Shown here: positions 38,554 through 46,899 of the stretch, piece by piece | Position numbering within the stretch: the first letter of the stretch is position 1 | Layout of the letters: every line of letters begins with the position of its first letter | Origin: Chloroflexota bacterium | GTDB taxonomy: Bacteria > Chloroflexota > Anaerolineae > Aggregatilineales > Phototrophicaceae | NCBI GenBank assembly: GCA_011525385.1 | Contig: WTGF01000060.1 | Span: 1 to 61,057 of the forward strand | Direction of reading: 5' to 3' | Length of the DNA: 61,057 bases | Notes under the pieces: generated by a model | The model's input: the letters and a program-made list of their open reading frames with translations, nothing else | Database searches by the model: none | What the model was told of the DNA's origin: nothing | Position numbers and translations under genes: made by a program

Positions 38554-39837
38554 CTATAGGGCGAGCAGCAACTCGATACCGGCGATGTTCTTGCACAGTT
38601 GGGCGAGGAAGCGGGCGGCTGGCGCGCCGTCGACAACTTGATGATTGACGGTCAGCGACAAGCCGACATGCGGCAGGAATTTGACCGCCCCCTCGCCTTC
38701 CACCGGCTTAAGGTTGATGCTGCCAATGCCGAGAATACCCACCTGCGGCGGATTAAGGATGGGCGTGAAGCTTTCGATGCCCAAGGCCCCCAGGTTGGTC
38801 ACGGTGAAGCTGCCGCCAGTCAATTCATCCGGCATAACATTCCCGCTTCTGCAGGCGTCGGCCAGTCGTTTTGCCTCATAAGATAGCGCCTGCAGGCTAA
38901 GTGAATCGGCCCCCCGAATCACCGGAACCAAGAGTCCGCGCGGCGTATCTACTGCCATGCCGAGGTGAACGCGCGCATGTTGCAAGATCCTGTCGTTCTC
39001 ATAGAGCGCGTTCAGTTCTGGAAAAACCGGCAAGGTCCGGGCGACGGCAAAAAGGAGCAAATCGTTGATAGTCACGCCGCGCAAGCCCAGAGTATCATCG
39101 CTGGACTTGAGCCGAGCGCGGAAACCTTGCAAGGAAGTGGCGTCGGCCGATGCATTGAGTGTCAGCTGGGCGGTTGTCTGCAGCGATTCGAGCATGCGCT
39201 TTGCGATGGTTCTGCGGACGCCCGTCAGAGGGACCGCCTTCACCTCGGGTGATTCGCCGGGCGAAGATGGGGCCAGATCGGACTTGGTGATTCGCTTGTC
39301 GACGGCCCCTTCATCCGCAATCTGGTAGTCGCCGCTTTCGAGCATCGCCTTGGCCACCGGCGACACTTTCACCCCTTGGTCAATCAATGCCCGGATGTCG
39401 CGCTCGATTATGCGGCCAGCGGGTCCCGTGCCTTCGATTTCGCCGTAGTCAAGACCTTTTCGCCTCGCTAAATTCCGCGCGCGTGGCGAAATAAAGACCT
39501 TGTCGTCCGGCTTCTCGTCACTGTGGTCATAAGATACGCTTGGCCTGACAGCTTCTGCCGGGGCGGCGGAGACCGGAGAAAGAAGCTCGAATGACTCGTC
39601 CGCACGACCGACGACGGCGATATGCTGCATGACCGGCACTTCATCGCCTTCCTCGAAAAAGCGCGCCAGCAATATCCCAGAAGCGCTGCTTTCAACTTCC
39701 AGCGTCGCCTTGTCCGTCTCGATTTCGCAAAGCGCTTCGCCCGTTTTAACAGGATCGCCGACGCCGACATGCCAGGTCACAATGATCGCGCTTTCGACCG
39801 TGTTCCCCAGTTTGGGCATGACAATGGCTTGCGGCAT
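38554..39837 (-). CDS. E2 dihydrolipoamide acyltransferase
   Basis: Lipoyl-dependent acyltransferase, 427 aa. One lipoyl domain (1-78) with lipoylated K43 in [12 protein letters not shown], a peripheral subunit-binding domain (about 125-160, [19 protein letters not shown] with [11 protein letters not shown]), and a catalytic domain (about 200-427) ending with NHQVVDG, a variant of the usual DHRxxDG active-site motif that keeps His and Asp. First gene of the operon: ATG at 39837, ribosome binding site GAGAGG, a strong promoter 55-83 bases upstream. Partners the fused E1; E3 must come from elsewhere. Confidence 0.92.
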   Translation of the reverse strand: MPQAIVMPKLGNTVESAIIVTWHVGVGDPVKTGEALCEIETDKATLEVESSASGILLARFFEEGDEVPVMQHIAVVGRADESFELLSPVSAAPAEAVRPSVSYDHSDEKPDDKVFISPRARNLARRKGLDYGEIEGTGPAGRIIERDIRALIDQGVKVSPVAKAMLESGDYQIADEGAVDKRITKSDLAPSSPGESPEVKAVPLTGVRRTIAKRMLESLQTTAQLTLNASADATSLQGFRARLKSSDDTLGLRGVTINDLLLFAVARTLPVFPELNALYENDRILQHARVHLGMAVDTPRGLLVPVIRGADSLSLQALSYEAKRLADACRSGNVMPDELTGGSFTVTNLGALGIESFTPILNPPQVGILGIGSINLKPVEGEGAVKFLPHVGLSLTVNHQVVDGAPAARFLAQLCKNIAGIELLLAL

Positions 39838-39857
39838 GCTTGCCTCTCGAGCGCTGC

Positions 39858-39890
39858 TGTGCAATTGCACAGATACAGTTCAATTACACA
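39858..39890 (-). promoter_or_regulatory. Candidate operator: two copies of a TGTGCAATTGCACA-like site
   Basis: Bases 39858-39871 are a perfect 14-bp palindrome (TGTGCAATTGCACA). Bases 39877-39890 (AGTTCAATTACACA) match it at 11 of 14 positions, 19 bases away, about two helical turns. Both lie between the -10 box and the E2 start codon, a classic repressor position. The SorC-type protein encoded in this operon is the likely ligand. Confidence 0.65.
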
Positions 39891-39891
39891 G

Positions 39892-39920
39892 AGTCTAGCG
39901 AACTACCATGCGCCTGTCAA
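39892..39920 (-). promoter_or_regulatory. Sigma70-type promoter of the E2-E1-SorC operon
   Basis: On the minus strand: TTGACA (perfect -35), 17-nt spacer, TAGACT (-10). Predicted start of transcription near 39885, which falls within the operator copies. The best promoter match that I found in the window. Confidence 0.7.
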
Positions 39921-40064
39921 GTCGCCGGCGACGGTCATCGCATTAACGAAATCGCAAGCCCACAACAGTGACCGAAGCTGCTGAACAAAGTTGGCCTTAC
40001 TGTGTCACTGATTGGAAAAAATGCGTAAAGTATTACTGTGCCCTGAGAAGAAGGGAGTCAATGC

Positions 40065-40454
40065 GTGACACGTCGCTTGCAACATGTCAGCGTCCCGTTC
40101 GCGTCCGGCAGCGCCGAGCGAACTCGCGCTTTTTATGGCGCGCTGCTGGGACTGGAAGAGATTCCCGCGCCTGTCACCATCACGAGCGTGGACGTGATCT
40201 GGTTCAAGCTCAGCGCCGATACCGAACTCCACATCTTCGAAGAAGAGCCGCGTGCCGACACGTCGCTAAGGCATTGTTGTCTGGTCGTGGACGATCTGGA
40301 CGCCTTGCGCCGAAAGCTCAGCGAGGCGGGCTATTCGCCTTGGGATGAGGAACCCATCCCGGGGCGGCCGCGGTTTTTCTGTCGCGACCCCAATGGCAAT
40401 AGTATCGAGTTCACGACAATCGTCGGCAACTACCTCGATTATCAGGATTCGTAA
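40065..40454 (+). CDS. VOC/glyoxalase-family protein
   Basis: Single-domain vicinal-oxygen-chelate protein, 129 aa. Opens with LQHVSVPFASGSAERTRAFYGALLGL, typical of glyoxalase/dioxygenase folds, and ends with FCRDPNGNSIEF. Candidate metal ligands are the first His, a Glu in the HIFEEEP segment or the His in LRHCCLVV, and the last Glu. The family includes lactoylglutathione lyases, epimerases and dioxygenases; the specific reaction is unknown. GTG start with GGGAG nine bases upstream. Divergent from the E2 operon, so it may share its control. Its 3-prime end overlaps the convergent sulfatase by 13 bases. Confidence 0.8.
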   Translation: MTRRLQHVSVPFASGSAERTRAFYGALLGLEEIPAPVTITSVDVIWFKLSADTELHIFEEEPRADTSLRHCCLVVDDLDALRRKLSEAGYSPWDEEPIPGRPRFFCRDPNGNSIEFTTIVGNYLDYQDS

Positions 40455-41890
40455 CCATCTCCATAGCGCAATGGACCGCGCCAGGCGGCGGTATTCACCG
40501 CGCGTAAAGCGTCAATGTCTAATTCAGTGTCTTCGATGCACAATGCGCCATCCACAATGCAAGGCCGCTGGTTGCTTTGAAGATACGTGATTAGCCGCGA
40601 CTTCAAGTCCTCTTGACGGAGGGCGTATGCGGCATTCCCCGTCAGATTGCGAGAGTCGCTGGGATCGGCTTCAATATGGAACAAGTGCTCGGTCCCGCCT
40701 TCAAAATAATGAACGTATTTGAAAGCCCCGTCCGTTGCGAAGACAGCGTCGCTCGTCTCGCCAAATATCACACGATCGTCCGGCTGCGCCAACAAGGAGG
40801 CGCCGTCCATTTCCCGAGCCGGCGTCAAACCGGCGAACTCCAGCAATGTGGGCGCGATGTCCGCGGTCAACACAGGCGCTTGGGAGCGCCTGTTATAAAC
40901 GCCATGATCTGTCGGCAAGCGCATAATGAGTGGCACACATGCGGAAGACTCCAGGAAGCTGTTCTTGGCGAACAAACGATGATCGCCCAGATGCTCGCCA
41001 TGGTCAGATGTGAGGACAATCACGGTATTGTCGTACAAACCCTTGCGCTTCAGTTCGCCAAGCAAGCGCCCCATCTGATAATCGATGTGCGTGATTTGCG
41101 CGTAATAGTGACGGCGCAGTCGCATCATCACCGGCGGCGGAATGCGGTCCGTTTTTCTCATGATACGTTGACGGGTGAACGCTGATGGCTCGTCCGCGCT
41201 ATCCACCCAGTCGCCGATGACCGGTTCCGGCACCTCGAAATCGTCATAGAAACGATCGAATGGCTCCGGGGGATCAAAGGGGCTATGCGGGGCTTCGAAG
41301 ACCATCCACATAAAGAAGGGACAATCGGGATCGCGGCGCGCGAGGAACTTGATGCCTTCGTCGACGATCCAATGACTGTGCGTCAGATGCTCCGGCACTG
41401 CGCTTACCGCTGGATACACTTCGTTCCCGCCCAAGCCATGCCCGCGATAGAATCCGCCCCAGCCTTGATCTTCCAGGAAGTTGACATAGTCGTCCGGATG
41501 CAGGCTGATATCTTCGAAGCCGAAGCGAGCGCGTTCGGGATAAAAGTGCATCTTGCCAATCGCCTTGGTCTGGTAGCCCGCTTCTCGCGTCAACCGTCGG
41601 GGCAAACTGTGCTTTGGCTCGATCGGCGTTCGCGGGCCCTGCATGAAATTATGGGGCATGCCATGCTGGCTGCCGGTAAAGCCGGTGAGCATGGTGGCGC
41701 GCTGCGGCATGCAAACCGGGCAATCGGCGTAGGCGCGGCTAAACCAGATACCCTCGTAGGCAAGTTGATCGAAATGCGGCGTCATCACCGGATGGGCGCT
41801 GTCGGCGATGCCGAGGCAATCGCCGCGCCACTGATCCAGGACGATGTAAACGATGTTGGGTTTCTCGCCTGATGACGTAACCAAGGGCAC
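40442..41890 (-). CDS. Sulfatase (Cys-type, cytoplasmic)
   Basis: Formylglycine sulfatase, 482 aa. Active-site CMPQR begins at C60; metal-site Asp at D19 (VLDQWRGD) and LTSDHGEHLGDH in the middle. Lacks a signal peptide. The start codon is a GTG that shares a base with the TAG of the MalG-type permease, so the gene belongs to that importer's operon (binding protein, two permeases, sulfatase). This makes it likely that the importer carries a sulfated sugar that is desulfated inside the cell. Confidence 0.92.
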   Translation of the reverse strand: MPLVTSSGEKPNIVYIVLDQWRGDCLGIADSAHPVMTPHFDQLAYEGIWFSRAYADCPVCMPQRATMLTGFTGSQHGMPHNFMQGPRTPIEPKHSLPRRLTREAGYQTKAIGKMHFYPERARFGFEDISLHPDDYVNFLEDQGWGGFYRGHGLGGNEVYPAVSAVPEHLTHSHWIVDEGIKFLARRDPDCPFFMWMVFEAPHSPFDPPEPFDRFYDDFEVPEPVIGDWVDSADEPSAFTRQRIMRKTDRIPPPVMMRLRRHYYAQITHIDYQMGRLLGELKRKGLYDNTVIVLTSDHGEHLGDHRLFAKNSFLESSACVPLIMRLPTDHGVYNRRSQAPVLTADIAPTLLEFAGLTPAREMDGASLLAQPDDRVIFGETSDAVFATDGAFKYVHYFEGGTEHLFHIEADPSDSRNLTGNAAYALRQEDLKSRLITYLQSNQRPCIVDGALCIEDTELDIDALRAVNTAAWRGPLRYGDGYES

Positions 41891-42744
41891 TATCCCTTGA
41901 GGCTGCCCTGCGCCGTCACGCCGCTGATCAGGTGCTTCTGCCCGAAGTAGAAGACGATCAGCATCGGGATGATCATCAGCATCGAGAAGACCATGATCAA
42001 GTTGAGGCTGTTGTCCTCGCCTTCAAAGCCCTGCAAGGCGTTCAAGCCCAGCGCCAGGGTCCAGAGTTCCTTATTCGAACCCAGGTAGATCAGGGGATTG
42101 AGGAAGTCGTTCCAGGCGAAGGAAAAGGCGAAGATGGACACGGCCGCCAGCACTGGCCGCGACATGGGCATGAAGATGCGCCACCAGACGCCGAATTCGG
42201 AACAGCCGTCAATGCGGGCCGAGTCGTAAATATCTTCCGGGATACCCCGGAAAAACTGCCTATACAAAAAGATATAGAAGGCGTTGTGCCCGAGGACGCG
42301 CGGCAAAATCAGCGGACCGAAGGTGCGCGTCCAGCCGATCTCATCGAAAAACAGGAATAAGGGTATTAATCGCACCACATACGGCAGCATCATCGTCGCC
42401 AGTAAAATGCCGAAAAAAATATTCCGCCCGGGGAAGGGTATGCGCGCGAAGGCGTAACCGGCCAGTGTGCAAGGCACCCAGGCGCCAAAGAGCGATGCCA
42501 CCACAATGACCATGGTATTGCGCGTATATTGGAGGATCGGGCGCGCCTCAAAGAGATAAGGATAATTCTCCCAGGCGACCGGATCGGGAATCAACTCGAG
42601 CCGTCGAATGGTGATTTTGTCGCGGGTTTTCAGAGACGTCGAGACGGTCCAGAGCAGCGGCACCATCATCACAACCGCGCCCACGGTCAAAATCGTATAG
42701 ATGGTGATGTAGCGTACCATCTTGGCTCTGGGATCTTCAATCAT
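41890..42744 (-). CDS. ABC sugar permease, MalG type
   Basis: CUT1 permease, 284 aa. EAA loop IYDSARIDGCSEFGVWWRI then FMPMSRPV near residues 175-200; ends ISGVTAQGSLKG. Six membrane helices expected. Its stop codon overlaps the sulfatase start and its ATG is nine bases after the MalF-type stop, so it is translated as part of a tight four-gene unit. Confidence 0.93.
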   Translation of the reverse strand: MIEDPRAKMVRYITIYTILTVGAVVMMVPLLWTVSTSLKTRDKITIRRLELIPDPVAWENYPYLFEARPILQYTRNTMVIVVASLFGAWVPCTLAGYAFARIPFPGRNIFFGILLATMMLPYVVRLIPLFLFFDEIGWTRTFGPLILPRVLGHNAFYIFLYRQFFRGIPEDIYDSARIDGCSEFGVWWRIFMPMSRPVLAAVSIFAFSFAWNDFLNPLIYLGSNKELWTLALGLNALQGFEGEDNSLNLIMVFSMLMIIPMLIVFYFGQKHLISGVTAQGSLKG

Positions 42745-42753
42745 GTCCGCATC

Positions 42754-43728
42754 CTAGGTTTCATCGCCTTGCGCATCCCCGTAGAACACCCAGCGATTCG
42801 AGGTATAGACCAGCATGATGGTCAACACAAAGATGATCAGGAACAAAATCACAGACAGCGCGGCCGAATAGCCGAATTCAAAGTCTCGAAATGCCTTATT
42901 GTAGACGTGTAGCATGTAAACAAGTCCAGCCTGCAAGGGTCCCCCATTGGTCCCGATGAGAATGAAGACCTGTTCGAAGATCTGAAAGCCGCTGATCAAA
43001 CCCAAGAGCAAATTGAAGAATATCGTAGGCGTCATCAGTGGGACGGTGATGTATAAAAGGCGATGCCAACCAGTACCGCCGTCTATCGCCGCCGCTTCGT
43101 AGAGATCATCCGGGATGCTCTGCAAGCCGGCCAGGAAGATGATCATCTGCCCGCCAAAACCCCACAAGCTAATTAATATCAGCGACGGTTTTATGGCATC
43201 CGGAGAAGACAGCCAGCGCACCGGCATGGCGCCAATCAAGACAAGAAATTGATTGAGAAAACCGTAGCGCGTGTTGAGGAAACCAGCGAAGATCACGGTC
43301 GCCGCCACCAGCGGCACCACCGACGGCACGTAAAACAGGGTGCGATAGAGCTCCATCCCGCGCACGCGCAGGTTCAATATCAGCGCGATCAAGAAAGCGA
43401 AAACCAGGCGCAAGGGCACACTAAAGCCCAGGTAATAGACCGTGTTGTACATGCTCTTGCCGAAGAACTTGTCCTCGGTGAAGATCTCGATATAGTTTTC
43501 CAGACCGATCCAGGGGGGCGTGCCGACCGTGCCGATCTGATAGTCGGTGAAGCTCAGATACAAATTGTAGATGAAGGGCGCCGCGTCAAAGATGATGAAA
43601 CCAGCGAACCAGGGGAAGATGAAGGCGAAGCCGATCAAGGCGCGGTTGCGGAACCACCATTCCTGCAGCCGCACCTTCCAGGTGACATCCGATTGAGTAT
43701 GCTTTGCATTGAGAGATGCTTGCGCCAT
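42754..43728 (-). CDS. ABC sugar permease, MalF type
   Basis: CUT1 permease, 324 aa. A polar N-terminus of about 30 residues precedes the first helix (ALIGFAFIFPWFAGFIIF). EAA loop LYEAAAIDGGTGWHRLLYI then TVPLMTP near residues 213-240. It is separated from its binding-protein gene by 171 bases that contain three hairpins. Confidence 0.93.
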   Translation of the reverse strand: MAQASLNAKHTQSDVTWKVRLQEWWFRNRALIGFAFIFPWFAGFIIFDAAPFIYNLYLSFTDYQIGTVGTPPWIGLENYIEIFTEDKFFGKSMYNTVYYLGFSVPLRLVFAFLIALILNLRVRGMELYRTLFYVPSVVPLVAATVIFAGFLNTRYGFLNQFLVLIGAMPVRWLSSPDAIKPSLILISLWGFGGQMIIFLAGLQSIPDDLYEAAAIDGGTGWHRLLYITVPLMTPTIFFNLLLGLISGFQIFEQVFILIGTNGGPLQAGLVYMLHVYNKAFRDFEFGYSAALSVILFLIIFVLTIMLVYTSNRWVFYGDAQGDET

Positions 43729-43752
43729 TTAGTGCCTCAGCTGTTGCCGGGC

Positions 43753-43882
43753 GGGCGACCCAATGGGTCGCCCTTACATTTTCCGCACCTAGACCAGTGT
43801 GTAGGGTTCAGCCGATGGCTGACCCGTCGCCCTCGCAGTTCTTTGTCGAGCAACCCCCTCCCTCAAAATGAGGGAGGGGGTT
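43753..43882. repeat. Hairpin cluster in binding-protein/permease gap
   Basis: Three structures in a row: 43753-43773 (GGGCGACCC / GGGTCGCCC, AAT loop), about 43804-43825 (GGGTTCAGCC / GGCTGACCC with one bulge) and 43852-43882 (14-bp perfect stem AACCCCCTCCCTCA / TGAGGGAGGGGGTT, AAA loop). The first two are the same pair, in the same order, as at 101-173. The last one is a very stable terminator- or attenuator-like stem. Confidence 0.8.
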
Positions 43883-43899
43883 TGAGGTTGGGGGCATTC

Positions 43900-45273
43900 C
43901 TACATATTGTCGGCGTCAAACTCCGCCCAGAACTCGTCCAAGAGCTCTTGCATCTCGGCATGTGCATCGTTTAGCGCGTCCGCCGGCGACTTTACGCCGT
44001 GGTAGGCTTCTGCGATATTGTTGGACAAGATCTCGGCCAACTGCCCCTGTACCGGTGTGATTTGCACGGGCGTATCAAGCGCCAGACCTTCGAGTACTAC
44101 CGACCAATAGGGATTGACATCGTAGTATGCTGGGTTCTCGTTGCATTCCTTCACCGGCGAGGGACGGCTCTGCGCGAACAGGAAGGCGCAGCCGCCTAGC
44201 GGGTGGGCGCCGATGAACTCGGCGAACTTAAAGGCGGCTTCCTGCTTCTCCGGCGGATGCACCCGTGGAATCGTGTAAGCCCAGGCGCCACTGTAATTGT
44301 AGCCGGTGGTGCCCGCAGAATGGGCATCAGGATTGTCGCCATTGTATGGCCTCAGCATCGTGCCCCAGCTTTCGGTGTCGGCATAGCCCTCGGGATCATT
44401 CACATTGAAGTGCCCGAAGAAGGAGGTGTTGATGTGCAGGAAAGCCTGTTTGTCTTCATACCAGGGGTGATCGCCTTGGGCGAAGGCCGTATCCTGGAAG
44501 AAGTCGGTTATGTTTAAGGTGCCGTGGTTGACGTTGTTCGTCAAATTGACCATCCACTCCAGCGTTTCCAAGCCTTCGGGGCTGTTGAAGAGCAAGGTGC
44601 GGCCGTCGTCCGTGACGTACTTGCCATTGTTGGTATAGAGCCAGGCGACAAACTCTGAATCGGTGCCGAAAGCCGCTGCGCCCAGGACATCAATACCCAT
44701 GGGATCGGCGACAGTGATCGCCGCCGCCATCTCTTCTAACTCTTGCCAGGTCTCCGGCGGATCTTCCGGATCAAAGCCGGCGTCGCGAAGCAGATTCTTG
44801 TTGTAAATCATCAGACCGGTCAAGCCGCCGGCGGTCGGCATCGGCAAGCCGTAAAGTTCGCCGTTCCAGTACTGCAAACCAATCTCGCCGTCATAGAAGA
44901 CGCTGAGATCGGTGCCATGAGCTTCGACGAAATGATCGATCGGGATGATCAAGCCGCTGATGGCAAAGTGATAGGTCTCCGGCCGGGTCGACATGATGAT
45001 GCCAGGCGGGTTGCTGCTGGCGGCGGCGGTGGCTAGCAATTCAGCGCGGTTATCCCATGGCTGCACCTGGTTGATGATGCGGATACAGGGGTTCTCCTCC
45101 TGGAAGTGGCCGATCAGCGTGTCCATCAGCGCTTCGCGGGCGGCGCCCCACCAGTTCATGAACTCGAGCTCAATGACCTCGCCTTCGCAATCGGCGGCAG
45201 CCGCCGGCATAAGACCGAGCGACAGCAAAATGCCCAGCGCAAGCGCTATCCGTACTAAGAGTGAATACTTCAT
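43900..45273 (-). CDS. ABC sugar-binding protein of the sulfatase-linked importer
   Basis: Family-1 sugar-binding protein, 457 aa. Sec signal (residues 1-27, ends MPAAAA), mature part beginning DCEGEVIELEFMNWWG. Contains LYGLPMPTAGGLTGLMIYNK, the usual cleft segment, and four or more Cys, which is more than in the other binding proteins here and may form disulfides. ATG at 45273 has GGAGAAG upstream; an in-frame TTG at 45285 is ignored. With the permeases and sulfatase downstream it probably binds a sulfated oligosaccharide. Confidence 0.9.
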   Translation of the reverse strand: MKYSLLVRIALALGILLSLGLMPAAAADCEGEVIELEFMNWWGAAREALMDTLIGHFQEENPCIRIINQVQPWDNRAELLATAAASSNPPGIIMSTRPETYHFAISGLIIPIDHFVEAHGTDLSVFYDGEIGLQYWNGELYGLPMPTAGGLTGLMIYNKNLLRDAGFDPEDPPETWQELEEMAAAITVADPMGIDVLGAAAFGTDSEFVAWLYTNNGKYVTDDGRTLLFNSPEGLETLEWMVNLTNNVNHGTLNITDFFQDTAFAQGDHPWYEDKQAFLHINTSFFGHFNVNDPEGYADTESWGTMLRPYNGDNPDAHSAGTTGYNYSGAWAYTIPRVHPPEKQEAAFKFAEFIGAHPLGGCAFLFAQSRPSPVKECNENPAYYDVNPYWSVVLEGLALDTPVQITPVQGQLAEILSNNIAEAYHGVKSPADALNDAHAEMQELLDEFWAEFDADNM

Positions 45274-45556
45274 GGTCTTCTCCAATACTGTTACCTATTC
45301 AATAAATTGTGGCTGAATAGCCAATCGTACACTGATTTCATACGGCGAAGCTAAGGCGCTGCGCCGCCTGACTTTGCGCGGGCTATGACCGCAAATGCTC
45401 TGATTTGTTGCGCATTGTCATGCTTTCGTTATACTTAGCGACAAACTGCGAATCCGGTCAAAGCTACCATTGAATTTACATCGTAATTTCGGCTTTGTCA
45501 AAAAATTTGTAGGACTAGCCACAATAATGGTTCGCCAGCCAAAGGCGGCGGGACTT
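45274..45556. other. Divergent intergenic region
   Basis: Between a binding-protein gene (minus) and an uncharacterised gene (plus). It includes the plus-strand promoter candidate at 45408-45435 and a short GGCGCTGCGCCGCC inverted repeat near 45353. No further gene is seen. Confidence 0.45.
45408..45435 (+). promoter_or_regulatory. Sigma70-like promoter for the 45.5-49.6 kb operon
   Basis: TTGCGC, 16-nt spacer, TATACT on the plus strand. The -10 is near consensus, the -35 is partial. It lies about 120 bases before the predicted start at 45557. Confidence 0.42.
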
Positions 45557-46414
45557 ATGACTAATCTGCAAGCGATGGACCCGCGACTGAGCCGCTTCGA
45601 TCCGCTGGAGCGGGTGTTCTTCTACGATGACTTCGACGAGGGCATTCGCGGCTGGTCGGAACTCATCGGCAATTATGAACATACCCTTGATTCCATGCTG
45701 CCCGAATACAGCGACATGCGTCCCCCCATGCTCAGCAACCTGACCATGTGGGATACGGGCACGGCCGGCTCGATGGAAGGCAGCTACGCGCTTAAACTGG
45801 CGACGCGAGCGCGGGTGGGTTCGCTGGCGACAAGTATCAAGCGGCAGACCTTCCGCAAACGCGGGCAGATCCAGCTAGAATGCTATTTCACGTTTAAGCC
45901 GGAAGCGAGCGAACTGCGTCTGTCGCTGGACGACGTGCGCGCCTTCGGCGTCCTCTTTGATCTTCAGGACGGCATGAATCCCGAATTCCGCTGGATGCCG
46001 CATCTGCGCTATCTCAACGCGGTGGATGACGAGATGATCAACCGCTGGCAAGTCAAAGGACAGACACGTCCCTTCCATGACATTGGCGATTCCGGCGAGA
46101 CCGTGTCGCATTTTCATCTGGGACCGGAAAACTGGGACTTCGTTGATTGCCCGGCGCAAACACTCTGTTATAACGAGATCGCGACCAAGATGAATTGGCA
46201 TTACCTGAAGGTGAACGTAGATTTGACGGAACGGCGCTTTATCGGTTTTCAATGCAACGACCTGGTATACAGCGGGGAAGCGCTCAAGCACATCTCTATC
46301 CCGGCCATGCCCAACTTGAACTGCATGTTGAATACGGCCTTTTGGGTGGAAACCAACCGCGACAAGCGCGCCTTCCTCTATGTCGACTCCGTGCTGCTAT
46401 CCGGGGAGTTCTAG
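45557..46414 (+). CDS. Uncharacterised beta-rich protein, possibly DUF6772
   Basis: A 285-aa protein from the ATG at 45557 (GGCGGGAC upstream); in-frame upstream starts at 45527 and a TTG at 45470 are weaker. No signal peptide and no catalytic motif that I recognise. Composition and alternation (FFYDDFDEGIRGWSELIG near the start, SYALKLATRA, YFTFKPEASELRL) suggest a jelly-roll or concanavalin-like fold, as in carbohydrate-binding modules. It may belong to DUF6772, but I am not sure. Its stop is two bases before the next small gene, and the pair precedes an FAD oxidoreductase and a PhyH gene. Confidence 0.7.
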   Translation: MTNLQAMDPRLSRFDPLERVFFYDDFDEGIRGWSELIGNYEHTLDSMLPEYSDMRPPMLSNLTMWDTGTAGSMEGSYALKLATRARVGSLATSIKRQTFRKRGQIQLECYFTFKPEASELRLSLDDVRAFGVLFDLQDGMNPEFRWMPHLRYLNAVDDEMINRWQVKGQTRPFHDIGDSGETVSHFHLGPENWDFVDCPAQTLCYNEIATKMNWHYLKVNVDLTERRFIGFQCNDLVYSGEALKHISIPAMPNLNCMLNTAFWVETNRDKRAFLYVDSVLLSGEF

Positions 46415-46416
46415 CC

Positions 46417-46776
46417 ATGGCCGTCAGACGCAGTTACACCGCGATCGTCGAACGGGACGTTCTTTGGGAAGGCGAGTTCGCCAGCGAACCCTACGAAGCT
46501 GCCTGGGCCAGCGAGGCGATTTTTTTCGTACGGGCATTGAATGCACTGGCGATCACAACAGGTGATGGCGGACTAGAAACGGGAACAGCAAGGGTGCAGT
46601 TATCCGCCGACGGTATCCATTGGGTCGATGAAGGTACGGAGATTGACCTGCCTGTGTCAAGAGATGAAGTGACGTTTTGCCGGGTGAGGCACTTCGGCGG
46701 CTGGCTGCGGATTACTGGAAACGTGCCGTCACCTGCCGAGATTCGAGTGTTGGTATCTCTGGCGCTGAAGGAATGA
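46417..46776 (+). CDS. Small uncharacterised beta-rich protein
   Basis: Product of 119 aa from an ATG at 46417, two bases after the preceding stop, with GGGGAG upstream inside that gene's end. The sequence alternates short beta strands (YTAIVERDVLWEGEF, ARVQLSADGIHWVDEG, FGGWLRITGNV) and resembles discoidin-like or virion-type beta sandwiches, but no family is certain. Strict coupling to the 285-aa gene suggests that the two proteins work together. A longer in-frame open start at 46195 is within the previous gene and rejected. Confidence 0.65.
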   Translation: MAVRRSYTAIVERDVLWEGEFASEPYEAAWASEAIFFVRALNALAITTGDGGLETGTARVQLSADGIHWVDEGTEIDLPVSRDEVTFCRVRHFGGWLRITGNVPSPAEIRVLVSLALKE

Positions 46777-46792
46777 AAGTCATGACAGTCAA

Positions 46793-46878
46793 CCCCCCTC
46801 TAAATCTCCCCCCAATGCATTGGGGGGAGACTTCGCCAACACGTGGCAAACTCGTAGGGGCGACTCTGTGAGTCGCCC
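46793..46878. repeat. Perfect palindrome plus GGGCGA hairpin
   Basis: Bases 46805-46830 form a perfect 26-bp palindrome (TCTCCCCCCAATG and its complement). Bases 46858-46878 are a 9-bp arm, 3-nt loop hairpin (GGGCGACTC / GAGTCGCCC) of the family at 101, 7714 and 43753. Both lie in the 123-base gap inside the operon, upstream of the FAD oxidoreductase gene. Confidence 0.75.
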
Positions 46879-46899
46879 GTTGTGTCTGAAGGAGAATTG

